Assembly: GCA_964250805.1 (NCBI GenBank)
Contig: CAXUHG010000012.1
Location: 8,936-72,935 of the forward strand
Origin: JBBQVS01 sp964250805
Lineage (GTDB): Bacteria > Chloroflexota > Ktedonobacteria > Ktedonobacterales > Ktedonobacteraceae
Reading direction: 5' to 3'
Length of the DNA: 64,000 nt
The first letter of the stretch is position 1, and the number at the start of each line of letters is the position of its first letter. The position numbers and the translations under genes were made by a program. Below, one piece after another: positions 26,310 to 34,090 of the stretch. The notes under the pieces are model-generated. The model worked only from the letters and a program-made list of their open reading frames with translations. It did no database searches and had not been told where the DNA came from.

Positions 26310-26954
26310 GTGGAGATACTGGTTGTAACCCTGGCATATACATCCCCTGAAAAAGATACAGATACGTTAGCACGTGTGCAGTTCATTTACGACACGGTAC
26401 GCAATGCACAAGGATTGGTGACTTCTCGCTTCTATAGAGGGCGTGGAAAGTTCCCTTGTTACGCAATGCTGACAACATGGGATGATGACGACGCATGGCA
26501 AAATGCACAGCAACGCTACAACCCTAAGCAACTTCTCGCCGACACACAGGCACAGCTTCTAGTTTCGCCGCCAGAGCAGATCTTCTGCAATTACGTGTGG
26601 GGCTATAGCCGTCCCTCTGCATCGCCTAACCTCGCCGCTATTCATCTCGCAACCGTTCAACCAGAACAGACCGAAATCGCGCAACGTGGCTGGCTCGAAG
26701 GGTTGAGACGACAAGCGTCCCAATCTCAGTTGGCCTTCGCCTTTCTCGCGCGTGGAGTATACGAGCCAGAAGAGGAAACTGCTTCACCAGAGTTAGTACA
26801 AAGTCGCGCCCAAGGCACGACGTTGCTCAACCTCTTGACGTGGACAGGAGAACGAAACCGCGAAGATTTCTACACTGACCCAGACTACAAAGCGGTTTCC
26901 CGCTTCATCAGCAGTATCGGCAGCATGAACATTCTATCACTCGAACCGCTGTAA
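26310..26954 (+). CDS. Two-domain ABM-like (dimeric alpha-beta barrel) protein
   Basis: A 214-residue protein starting at GTG 26310. The first half (MEILVVTLAYTSPEKDTDTL, then GLVTSRFYRGRGKFPCYAMLTTW with DDDDAWQNAQQRY) has the strand-helix pattern of antibiotic-biosynthesis-monooxygenase domains. The second half repeats it (AAIHLATVQPEQTEIAQRGW, FAFLARGVYEPEEE, LLNLLTWTGERNREDFYTDP). This looks like an internal duplication giving an intramolecular barrel pair. Such folds include heme-degrading and cofactor-free oxygenases, but no catalytic residue can be assigned. The TAA stop is part of the left arm of repeat A4. Confidence 0.6.
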   Translation: MEILVVTLAYTSPEKDTDTLARVQFIYDTVRNAQGLVTSRFYRGRGKFPCYAMLTTWDDDDAWQNAQQRYNPKQLLADTQAQLLVSPPEQIFCNYVWGYSRPSASPNLAAIHLATVQPEQTEIAQRGWLEGLRRQASQSQLAFAFLARGVYEPEEETASPELVQSRAQGTTLLNLLTWTGERNREDFYTDPDYKAVSRFISSIGSMNILSLEPL

Positions 26955-27019
26955 GGACCGATTTATCGCGTCCTTCGGGCAATTAACCGCCAACAAGGAC
27001 GCGATAAATCGGTCCTTAC
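26951..27019. repeat. Palindromic element A4 (short form), supplying a stop codon
   Basis: Left arm GTAAGGACCGATTTATCGCG plus TCC, right arm GGACGCGATAAATCGGTCCT plus TAC, with a 20-odd base loop. The usual TAGGG is TAAGG on the left and CCTTA on the right, so both arms carry the same change. Its TAA is the stop codon of the ABM-like gene. Confidence 0.92.
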
Positions 27020-27040
27020 CAGTCTTCCCATCTTTATATG

Positions 27041-27193
27041 ATGCTATTTTCGTAGGGACCAGATGTATCGCGTCCGTTGCTCAATTCATTGAGCGAGATT
27101 CTTATCAATCAAGTATACAAGCTGTCTTAGCATGATCTCGCGTGATAAATCACACTTTCGGACGCGATACATCTGGTCCCTACGAAATAGCAT
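27041..27193. repeat. Palindromic element A5 (long form)
   Basis: Outer arms ATGCTATTT and AAATAGCAT enclose CGTAGGGACCAGATGTATCG plus CGTCC and its reverse complement (to 27184). The core of about 85 bases (TGCTCAATTCATTGAGCGA, TACAAGCTGT, CGCGTGATAAATCAC) is found again in reverse orientation in A10. It follows A4 after 21 bases. Confidence 0.92.
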
Positions 27194-27230
27194 TATATTA
27201 GGATTAGCAGAATAAGAGTCCCATCATTCT

Positions 27231-27527
27231 TCAGTCAGAAGAAGACTCAGCAACGGGTTTATCGTAATATTTTTTCAGTTCCATCTGTAACAAGTTATGG
27301 TCGGCCCAGAGTTGTTGCGGAAGCGTATGATATTCACCATCGCAGATTGCAACGGAGTTCAAGCACTTGCGATGAGGTGTGAGACGAAAACGAATTGAAG
27401 TACCGTCTATATCTACCCAGATATGGCGACGCGTATAACCAGTGCCCCATTTGAATAATACAGTGGAGTCATATTCCTCAAACCACCCTCGCCCTTTTAG
27501 AAGATTTTTGTTGATGCTCTGCAGCAT
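27231..27527 (-). CDS. Hypothetical protein, possibly with a damaged or non-standard 5' end
   Basis: A 98-residue reading from the first ATG. It has a sequence texture of a real globular protein (WFEEYDSTVLFKWGTGYTRR, then HIWVDIDGTSIRFRLTPHRK), but I do not recognise a family. The frame continues upstream for about 50 codons with protein-like, charged helical text (SQDYIEQGQEALRQEKREN) back into repeat A6, yet contains no ATG, GTG or TTG. Either a CTG/ATT start is used, or a frameshift or insertion of A6 has damaged the 5' end. The ribosome-binding site before the ATG is poor. Confidence 0.5.
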   Translation of the reverse strand: MLQSINKNLLKGRGWFEEYDSTVLFKWGTGYTRRHIWVDIDGTSIRFRLTPHRKCLNSVAICDGEYHTLPQQLWADHNLLQMELKKYYDKPVAESSSD

Positions 27528-27676
27528 TTCCGCAAGTCCGCTGTCACGCAGTATACGCTTCGCGTTCTCACGTTTTTCCTGACGTAATGCCTCTTGCCCT
27601 TGTTCAATATAGTCTTGACTCGTAGGACTTACCGACCTTTCCCTACTATGCTGTTTGACAAATTCATGAGGACGCC

Positions 27677-27749
27677 TGTAGGGACCGATGTATCACGTCC
27701 TTGTTCGGGTGTCGAGAGGTCACAAGGACATGATACATCGGTCCCTACA
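27677..27749. repeat. Palindromic element A6 (short form)
   Basis: TGTAGGGACCGATGTATCAC plus GTCC, and GGACATGATACATCGGTCCC plus TACA, with one mismatch between arms and a loop of about 25 bases. It lies just upstream of the hypothetical gene at 27231 and after the receiver-GGDEF gene. Confidence 0.9.
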
Positions 27750-27799
27750 AAATTTATTATAGTAATACTATAGCACATATGCATGAAGAGAGCCAGTGC

Positions 27800-28852
27800 T
27801 CAAAATTCCGCGTATGCATCATGTTCCATGAAGTGAAATGCTCTCTGACCTGAAATCTGTGTGTTCAGCGGGGCAAACACCGGATGATGTCTTTCTACGC
27901 TATCGGTTCGTAAAACATCTGGCTGACGGATAATATGATGCGACGAAATAGAGTACACATTATTGGAAGACTGCTTGGCGTGGCGTTTTGCGTTGGCGAC
28001 CAGCAAGCCAATTTCGTCCACATTGTGCGGGTAGCGGCTGCGATTATTGACGACGCCAATGGAGAGAGAGGCGAGAGGAAATTGATAAGCTCGACCTTTG
28101 CGGTCTACGCCACTGATTGAGCCGCGTTCTAAGTCTTCTGGTCGGTACAATAAAAAGCTCTGCTGCTTAAAATAAGAGAGGATCTTCTGGCAGAGCAATT
28201 CGGCCTTATCAGGAGTAGTCATCACTAGGAAATCATCGCCGCCAATATGCCCAACAAAATCTGTACAATTACCGAACTCATAGACCATACGCTGGCATGC
28301 CTGCCCAACGAGTAAAATCATCTCGTTACCCGCCAAAAAACCATATACATCGTTAAATGCTTTGAAATTGTCAAGATCGAGATAGAGAAGACTCCATTGA
28401 TCGGAGCTAGCAAGTTTGGCATGTAGTGCATGTTCGATCTGCAATCCCCCTGGCAGTTGCGTGAGGGGAGAGAGTGAGCCTTGCTGGGCACGTCGAATCT
28501 GGCGACGAACCAACGCGAGTAACTCTTCCGTATCAAAAGGTTTGGTAAGATAATTGTCTACACCAAGTTCAAAGGCACAAATCTTTTCAGCATGCGATGT
28601 GCAGGCACTCAACACCACAATCGGAATATTCATGGTCTTGGGATGCTCACGCAACTGCTTAATGACTTCATACCCATTCATCCCAGGTAGCATAATGTCT
28701 AAAATAATAAGCTGTGGTGTTTCGCGCAATGCGAACTGAACGGCCTCTTCGCCGTTGAGGACAGTGACAGTGTGATATCCCTCGACCTCGAAGGTTTCTT
28801 TGAGTAGTTCCGCGATAATTCGTGCATCCTCAACAACTAAGATGGTCGTCAT
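27800..28852 (-). CDS. Response regulator with GGDEF domain (diguanylate cyclase)
   Basis: A 350-residue protein. The ATG at 28852 follows GCAGGAG. N-terminal receiver: VVEDARIIAELL, phosphoacceptor Asp in LIILDIMLPGMNGYEV, Lys in YLTKPFDTEEL. The GGDEF domain follows: LYLDLDNFKAFNDVYGFLAGNEM and the signature GGDDF. The metal-binding Asp residues are present, but the usual G-H-x-x-G-D is GFLAGN and there is no R-x-x-D inhibitory site before the signature (NCTD instead). It may make cyclic di-GMP without product inhibition, or be weakly active. A C-terminal tail of about 40 residues has no recognisable domain. Confidence 0.88.
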   Translation of the reverse strand: MTTILVVEDARIIAELLKETFEVEGYHTVTVLNGEEAVQFALRETPQLIILDIMLPGMNGYEVIKQLREHPKTMNIPIVVLSACTSHAEKICAFELGVDNYLTKPFDTEELLALVRRQIRRAQQGSLSPLTQLPGGLQIEHALHAKLASSDQWSLLYLDLDNFKAFNDVYGFLAGNEMILLVGQACQRMVYEFGNCTDFVGHIGGDDFLVMTTPDKAELLCQKILSYFKQQSFLLYRPEDLERGSISGVDRKGRAYQFPLASLSIGVVNNRSRYPHNVDEIGLLVANAKRHAKQSSNNVYSISSHHIIRQPDVLRTDSVERHHPVFAPLNTQISGQRAFHFMEHDAYAEF

Positions 28853-29295
28853 ATTTGCTCCTGCCTCTACATGGTACAACACTGGATAGTATACTAGACC
28901 GCTTACAAAATTGCCACTTCAAAGAATAGCATCGCGTATCAAGGTTACTCATAAAGTGCAGTTAAGAGCCTGTGGTAATCCGTCTCCCCAGAAGGATATC
29001 GTACAGGTGCAGGATCGAGATATGGATGCAGAAAATAGAGAGAAGATTGTCATCCAAAAACTCAATACGTATGTTCAATTTGTCATTCGATATCGCAAAA
29101 GGGATAAGGAGGCTGAGAACTGCTTTAGCTTCCTTCAATTACACGTAAATACACTGATGGTGAAATGTGACAAGTGTATCGCATCTGTCATAATTAGTAT
29201 AACATTCCTGTGCATAGTTGCAAGGGTTTTGTTATACAAATTTCGCAACATCGTGAAATCTCTCAAATATTCAACACACCATGACTTTTGGATAA
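28853..29295. other. Intergenic stretch without a supported gene
   Basis: About 440 bases upstream of the minus-strand GGDEF gene. An open frame crosses it on the plus strand (from 28911) but runs straight through the palindrome at 29296, has no ribosome-binding site and shows no family resemblance. I see no RNA gene or repeat here. Promoters for the GGDEF gene must lie in its first part but none stands out. Confidence 0.4.
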
Positions 29296-29348
29296 ATGTA
29301 CGGTATCAAAACTCGCCGCCAGTGGCGGCGAGTTTTGATACCGTACAT
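29296..29348. repeat. Perfect palindrome with 25-bp arms in a divergent intergenic region
   Basis: ATGTACGGTATCAAAACTCG plus CCGCC (29296-29320) is followed after AGT by its exact reverse complement (29324-29348). It sits 13 bases before the hydrolase promoter, between divergent genes, so it is not a gene-end terminator for either. Confidence 0.75.
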
Positions 29349-29360
29349 CTGATTTTTCGC

Positions 29361-29390
29361 TTGATAAGCATTTCGTACATATGGTATACT
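29361..29390 (+). promoter_or_regulatory. Probable promoter of the hydrolase-helicase pair
   Basis: TTGATA (29361-29366), an 18-base spacer and TATACT (29385-29390), 68 bases before the ATG at 29459. Confidence 0.6.
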
Positions 29391-29458
29391 CCATGTATAG
29401 ATAAACGGTATAAAAAACTCCTTCAATAGCACAAATATAGGGAGCGGAAGGGCAAAAA

Positions 29459-30130
29459 ATGACCTCATCAGCACTGGCTGAGCGACTAATCACATTTCAC
29501 AGCAAAGGACAGCCAACTTTCTTGCTCGAAGGCATGCTTCACATTCCCAGGAAAACGGACAACGTACCGGGAGTTATTCTTTGCCCTCCACAACCAGCCA
29601 GTAGCGACATGAACGACCCATTGACGATGGCGTTAGCAAAAGGGCTGGCGGAGACGGGCATGCTAGCGTTACGCTTTAATTTTCGCGGCGTACACAAAAG
29701 CCAGGGACAACAGACCGATGGGCGTTTAGAGCCGCTCGATCTCGCAGGTGCGTTGGATACGCTCACGAGAATACCAATAGTCAACACATCAAAGATATGT
29801 GTGATTGGGCATGGTTTCGGAGCATACATCGCGCTCCTCTACGCGCCTTTCGACCCGCGTATACGCACAGTTGTCGCCGTCAGCCTACCGCTTTTTCGTG
29901 CCGCTAATGGTTTTCCGCGCCCTTTTGAGCGACCAAAATTATTTGTGACGGGCGAGTTCGACGAGATTTGTCCACGTTACAAGCTTGAGCCTTTTGTCGA
30001 GCAGCAGGTGGGTCCGAAAGGACTCAAGGTGATTACCGGCGCACGCCATTTGATGCGCGGGTACGAGGAAGCAGCCGTCACGACTATTATTAAATACGTA
30101 CACACATGGGCGACAATGCCCGGAGTATAA
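29459..30130 (+). CDS. Alpha/beta-hydrolase-fold protein lacking the nucleophile Ser
   Basis: A 223-residue protein of the small dienelactone-hydrolase-like group (COG2945 type). The ATG follows GGAAGGG. Typical text: LEGMLHIPRKTDNVPGVILC, LRFNFRGVHKSQG, then the nucleophile elbow. Here the elbow reads VIGHGFGAYIAL, with Gly119 where the family has Ser (G-x-S-F-G-A). The acid (TGEFDEICP) and base (TGARHLMRG) positions are kept. Loss of Ser suggests a non-hydrolytic or binding role, unless the base call is wrong. Only 6 bases separate its stop from the helicase start, so the two are co-transcribed. Confidence 0.85.
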   Translation: MTSSALAERLITFHSKGQPTFLLEGMLHIPRKTDNVPGVILCPPQPASSDMNDPLTMALAKGLAETGMLALRFNFRGVHKSQGQQTDGRLEPLDLAGALDTLTRIPIVNTSKICVIGHGFGAYIALLYAPFDPRIRTVVAVSLPLFRAANGFPRPFERPKLFVTGEFDEICPRYKLEPFVEQQVGPKGLKVITGARHLMRGYEEAAVTTIIKYVHTWATMPGV

Positions 30131-30136
30131 ACATTG

Positions 30137-31846
30137 ATGAACCCCACGAATCCAATTATCGTACAAAGTGATCGTACCATTTTATTAGAGGTGGATCATC
30201 CGCTTCATGCCGAGGCACGAGATGCCCTTGCTCAGTTCGCGGAGTTGGAGAAGTCGCCAGAGCATATTCATACCTATCGACTTTCGCCGTTATCCTTGTG
30301 GAACGCTGCTGCCGGTGGCATGAGTGCATCTGCTATCCTTGAGCTTTTGACACAGTATAGCAAGTATTCTCTTCCCTCGAATATCACCGTTGACATACGC
30401 GAATATATTAGCCGCTACGGACGTATCAAGCTGATTCGCAAGGGTGACGCTCTGCTTTTGACCTCAGAAGACATGGCACTGATTGCCGAGGTCATGCACC
30501 ATAAACGCACGCAGCCTTATATTCTACGCCAGATCGACCGTAACACTATTCAGGTCGATGCCTCGCGGCGTGGGCACATCAAACAGGCTCTCATTCATAT
30601 GGGCTTTCCAGCCGAGGACTTAGCGGGCTACACCGACGGTTCCTCGCTACCACTCAAGCTGCTTTCCCCAACTCATAACGGCAAGGAGTTTCAGCCTCGT
30701 ACCTACCAGTATGCAGCTTCATCGGCTTTCTATGCGGGTGGGGCACCAAGTGGTGGTAGCGGTGTGGTCGTTTTGCCGTGTGGCGCGGGCAAAACAATCG
30801 TTGGTCTCGCAACGATGTCAGACATTCAACGCGCAACGCTTATCTTGACGCCCAACACCGTCGCGGTACGCCAGTGGATCACTGAAATTCTCGACAAAAC
30901 CGATATTCCACCTGAAATGGTGGGCGAATACACAGGTGAGCGTAAGGATATCTGTCCTATCACGGTCAGCACCTATCAGATTCTCACCTATCGACGCACG
31001 ATCAAGCATGATGATGGCACGCAGGAAGAGGTTTATCCACACTTCTCGCTCTTCACTAGCTATGACTGGGGCTTGATCATTTACGACGAGGTACACCTAC
31101 TACCCGCTCCTGTGTTCCGTGTCACGGCGGAAATCCAGGTGCGACGCCGACTGGGACTTACCGCGACGCTTGTACGTGAAGATGGTCGGGAGGCCGATGT
31201 ATTCAGCCTGATCGGGCCTAAGAAGTACGATGTGCCCTGGCGTGAATTGGAGAAACAGGGCTGGATCGCGACGGCAGAATGTCATGAGATTCGTGTTGGG
31301 CTGAGCGAAGACGAGCAAATGAACTACGCAACGGCGGAGGTGCGCGAGAAATACCGTATCGCCGCCGAGACGCCTGCAAAGCTCTCCGTTGTTCGCCATC
31401 TCGTGGAGCAGCACCAGAACGATCAAATACTGGTGATTGGGCAGTATATCGACCAGCTCAAGCTGCTTGCGGAAGAGCTAGATGCTCCACTACTGACTGG
31501 ACGTACTCCTAACGGGCAGCGCGAAAAGCTTTATGAGCAATTCCGACGCGGCGAAATCAAGCGCATGGTAGTCAGTAAGGTTGCAAACTTCGCCATCGAC
31601 CTGCCCGATGCCAATGTCGCCATTCAGGTCTCCGGCACCTTTGGCTCGCGTCAAGAGGAGGCGCAACGCCTTGGTCGTATTTTACGTCCTAAAGGAGATG
31701 GTGGCATGGCCTACTTCTACTCCGTTGTCACGCGCGACACACGCGATCAGGAATTCTCCGCGAACCGCCAGTTGTTCCTTACCGAACAAGGCTATCGCTA
31801 CATTATTGAGGACGCAGAGGCGTTGACCGCATCTACGGCACAGTAA
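30137..31846 (+). CDS. XPB/Ssl2-like DNA helicase
   Basis: A 569-residue superfamily 2 helicase of the XPB type. The ATG at 30137 is chosen over TTG 30134. An N-terminal XPB-like domain (about 1-190, with YRLSPLSLWNAAAGGMSASAILEL) precedes helicase motif I PCGAGKT (Lys219), motif II DEVH (Asp317), motif III TAT and, directly after, the XPB-specific RED motif at 347-349. Motif VI is EEAQRLGRILRP. Bacterial XPB proteins unwind DNA 3' to 5' and are sometimes paired with the nuclease Bax1. No Bax1 gene is visible here; the upstream partner is a hydrolase-fold protein. Repeat A7 starts one base after the stop codon. Confidence 0.93.
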   Translation: MNPTNPIIVQSDRTILLEVDHPLHAEARDALAQFAELEKSPEHIHTYRLSPLSLWNAAAGGMSASAILELLTQYSKYSLPSNITVDIREYISRYGRIKLIRKGDALLLTSEDMALIAEVMHHKRTQPYILRQIDRNTIQVDASRRGHIKQALIHMGFPAEDLAGYTDGSSLPLKLLSPTHNGKEFQPRTYQYAASSAFYAGGAPSGGSGVVVLPCGAGKTIVGLATMSDIQRATLILTPNTVAVRQWITEILDKTDIPPEMVGEYTGERKDICPITVSTYQILTYRRTIKHDDGTQEEVYPHFSLFTSYDWGLIIYDEVHLLPAPVFRVTAEIQVRRRLGLTATLVREDGREADVFSLIGPKKYDVPWRELEKQGWIATAECHEIRVGLSEDEQMNYATAEVREKYRIAAETPAKLSVVRHLVEQHQNDQILVIGQYIDQLKLLAEELDAPLLTGRTPNGQREKLYEQFRRGEIKRMVVSKVANFAIDLPDANVAIQVSGTFGSRQEEAQRLGRILRPKGDGGMAYFYSVVTRDTRDQEFSANRQLFLTEQGYRYIIEDAEALTASTAQ

Positions 31847-31847
31847 T

Positions 31848-31918
31848 GGTAGGGACCGATGTATCGCGTCCCGCTGGCATCTCAACTGCTGAAAGGACGC
31901 GATACATCGGTCCCTACC
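31848..31918. repeat. Palindromic element A7 (short form)
   Basis: GGTAGGGACCGATGTATCGC plus GTCC and its exact reverse complement, loop of about 23 bases. It begins one base after the stop codon of the XPB-like helicase gene. Both arms share the GATGTATC variant. Confidence 0.93.
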
Positions 31919-32035
31919 GCTGTGCCTTTGCTCCACAATTGTCCATGTCATATTCTCATACATAGCTTGACACACACCCGTTGCGAGTGATATTTTGGGG
32001 ATAAGATAGAAAACTTATAGAATGCAGAGGATCGC

Positions 32036-32371
32036 ATGGCAAATAGCTACATCGACGTGACAAGCGAAGATTTTCCTGAGAAGATATTACGATCACCGCT
32101 ACTGGCAATCGTCAATTTTTCAGCGGAGCAGGCGAGTGCCTCAAAGATATTGGAACCAGAGTTTGAGGCTATTAGTAAAGAATATCAAGATAGGGCTTTG
32201 TTCGCGAAGCTCAATGTCACTGGACAGGATGAGTTCGTCAGGCAATGGAATATTGAAGGCGTACCGACCATTGTCTTCTTCAAGAGTGGACAAGAGATTT
32301 ATCGCATTAAGGGTATCATGATGCGCGATAAATTGCGTCGTCAGATAGAAGGAGCTTTACTAGCAAGTTAG
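32036..32371 (+). CDS. Thioredoxin-fold protein without the active-site cysteines
   Basis: A 111-residue single thioredoxin domain. The alignment is clear from IVNFSAEQASASK (family VVDFWAxWCGPCK), then LNVTGQDEFVRQWNIEGVPTIVFFKSGQ with the cis-Pro. Both redox cysteines are lost: Ala33 and Ser36 stand in place of C-G-P-C, and the protein has no cysteine at all. It cannot act as a dithiol oxidoreductase and may instead be a chaperone or binding module. No signal peptide, so probably cytoplasmic. It lies between the XPB-like helicase and the mannose-6-phosphate isomerase genes. Confidence 0.85.
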   Translation: MANSYIDVTSEDFPEKILRSPLLAIVNFSAEQASASKILEPEFEAISKEYQDRALFAKLNVTGQDEFVRQWNIEGVPTIVFFKSGQEIYRIKGIMMRDKLRRQIEGALLAS

Positions 32372-32423
32372 ACTTGTAGTAGTGAGTTGCTTATGAGATT
32401 ATTTTATTCGTGTGGAGGTTGAG

Positions 32424-33464
32424 TTGGTTGCGTTCCATGTATACCCTTTACGCCTCGAAGCGTCGTTACACGAAACGCTCTGGGGTGGTCGTAGATTAGA
32501 ACACGGAAACTGGAAGAGTCTTCCCCCTGGAAATGTCGCCATCGGCGAGGCATGGGAAACAGAGATTACCACCATTGTACAAAACGGGCCTCATACTGGA
32601 AAGACGCTTGGTACACTTGTACAAGAATGGGGAACGGCACTACTGGGCGAGCAAGCGGAGGCAATTTTCGGTCTCCGTTTTCCACTGCTCGCCAAATTTA
32701 TTGACGCGAACGCGAATCTTTCAGTGCAGGTGCATCCCGAAGACCGTTATGCGGCACAACATGAGGGTGGGAAGCTCGGCAAAACCGAGTTCTGGTATAT
32801 TCTTGCTGCAGAACCAGACGCGAAAATCGTCTATGGCTTCAAACACAATACAAACCGCGAAGAGGTTCAACACGCCATTGAGCAGTCCACTCTCGAAACA
32901 TTGCTTCACGAAGAGCCTGTAATGGCTGGTGATGTCGTCTTCGTGCCCGCTGGAACCGTGCATGCTATTGGCAGCGGCATTTTGCTCTACGAACTACAAG
33001 AGTATTCCGATGTTACTTATCGCATGTATGACTATGGACGCCTGGATGCATTGGGCAAGCCGAGAGCCTTGCATGTAGAGCGTTCACTGGACGTATCGCG
33101 CTATAACACCACCTCTCATGTGAAAGCAAAACCAGTCGTACTCGCAGGAAGTTCCGATTATGAAGAACGCTGTCTGGTCGCGAGTCGCTACTTTGTCACA
33201 CGGGAGTTGCTGTTACGAGAGCATGGAAGCGTTCAGAGAAGCACGGACAAGAGTTGCGTCATTCTCTCCTCGCTTGGTGCTGAAATTCGCGTACTCTATG
33301 GTGAGAATCTTATACAGAGCGAAACGCTCTCACGCGGACAGACAATGGTGCTACCTGCCGCATTAGGAAGATATCGTATCGAAGGCAACGGAACGCTACT
33401 TCTCTCCTACGTCCCGACGGTGGACGATGAGACACGGCACCTATGGCAGAAAGCCAATTCGTAA
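32424..33464 (+). CDS. manA: Mannose-6-phosphate isomerase, class I
   Basis: A 346-residue cupin metalloenzyme that interconverts fructose-6-phosphate and mannose-6-phosphate. The TTG at 32424 is preferred because GGAGG lies 5 bases upstream; a GTG at 32412 is the alternative. Features: LHETLWGGRRL, LLAKFIDANANLSVQVHPED with zinc-binding His, KTEFWYILAAEPDAKIVYGF, and FVPAGTVHAIGSGILLYELQ with the second metal His. It may supply mannose-6-phosphate for polysaccharide. A hairpin at 33474 separates it from a convergent membrane-protein gene. Confidence 0.92.
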   Translation: MVAFHVYPLRLEASLHETLWGGRRLEHGNWKSLPPGNVAIGEAWETEITTIVQNGPHTGKTLGTLVQEWGTALLGEQAEAIFGLRFPLLAKFIDANANLSVQVHPEDRYAAQHEGGKLGKTEFWYILAAEPDAKIVYGFKHNTNREEVQHAIEQSTLETLLHEEPVMAGDVVFVPAGTVHAIGSGILLYELQEYSDVTYRMYDYGRLDALGKPRALHVERSLDVSRYNTTSHVKAKPVVLAGSSDYEERCLVASRYFVTRELLLREHGSVQRSTDKSCVILSSLGAEIRVLYGENLIQSETLSRGQTMVLPAALGRYRIEGNGTLLLSYVPTVDDETRHLWQKANS

Positions 33465-33473
33465 GACGCTCCG

Positions 33474-33506
33474 AGGGGATGTTCGTCAGGTGTAGAGGCA
33501 TCCCCT
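33474..33506. terminator. Hairpin between convergent genes (degenerate D-type arms)
   Basis: AGGGGATG (33474-33481) pairs with CATCCCCT (33499-33506) across a 17-base loop. The arm text GGCATCCCCTT resembles the D1 element. It likely serves both manA and the convergent gene at 33513. Confidence 0.55.
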
Positions 33507-33512
33507 TATCAA

Positions 33513-33953
33513 TTACTCTCTACGACGCTTGCGCCGCTCTTCTTCGAGATCAGTGATTGTGCCCTCGACCACGTTTTGCTCATCCTCCGGCTCTGCTTCA
33601 GCATAGGGATAGAGAGGACGCCGTGCCGCGAAGGTGCGCTGCATACGACTTACATCCGATATGGTATGTGAGACGGATGTACCGAGATTCAAGGCGAACA
33701 GCACAGCCGTCAGTAGTCCCCACACCACCAGACCTACCAGCAAGGTGATAACGCCTGCAACGATACCATTGGTTAGGCCACTTACCCTGCCACTGAGATA
33801 GGTTTCATATGCGACCATGCCTACGATAGGTATCCAGAAAAAACGCACAAGCACTTTTAGCAACCAGTGTAGAAACCACCACACAGCCTTCACAGGGTCT
33901 GAAGGCATATTCCAGGGTGGAAGAAGCTGTCTTTTTGGTTTAATATTTCTCAC
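33513..33953 (-). CDS. Small membrane protein of unknown function
   Basis: A 146-residue protein with two or three membrane segments: about residues 24-50 (AVWWFLHWLLKVLVRFFWIP and on) and about 60-90 (GLTNGIVAGVITLLVGLVVW). The N-terminus is basic and Pro-rich; the C-terminus (about 95-146) is cytoplasmic-like, with acidic and basic runs (AEAEPEDEQ, EEERRKRRRE). No conserved motif is recognised. It is convergent with manA and on the same strand as the next membrane-protein gene. Confidence 0.7.
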   Translation of the reverse strand: MRNIKPKRQLLPPWNMPSDPVKAVWWFLHWLLKVLVRFFWIPIVGMVAYETYLSGRVSGLTNGIVAGVITLLVGLVVWGLLTAVLFALNLGTSVSHTISDVSRMQRTFAARRPLYPYAEAEPEDEQNVVEGTITDLEEERRKRRRE

Positions 33954-34027
33954 GCTAGCCTCTTTTCCACAGCACTATACGCCTCTATTGTACCAGTGTC
34001 TGAGTACGAATGCTAGTGTCCACATGA

Positions 34028-34080
34028 CAGGGCAAGGGGGCCAAGGCACCCGCCAAGGGGCAAGAAAACCAGGGCACCCT
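34028..34080. repeat. Degenerate fragments of the D repeat family
   Basis: CAGGGCAAGGGGGCCAAGGC, ACCCGCCAAGGGG and CCAGGGCACCCT are broken pieces of the D1 arm (CAGGGCACCCGCAAGGGG). They lie between two minus-strand membrane-protein genes and no longer form a long palindrome. Confidence 0.5.
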
Positions 34081-34090
34081 AGCTCCACTT

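Noticed and set aside
28911..29429. 172-codon open frame on the plus strand
   Set aside because: No ribosome-binding site, no recognisable content, and it crosses the perfect palindrome at 29296 and a good promoter.
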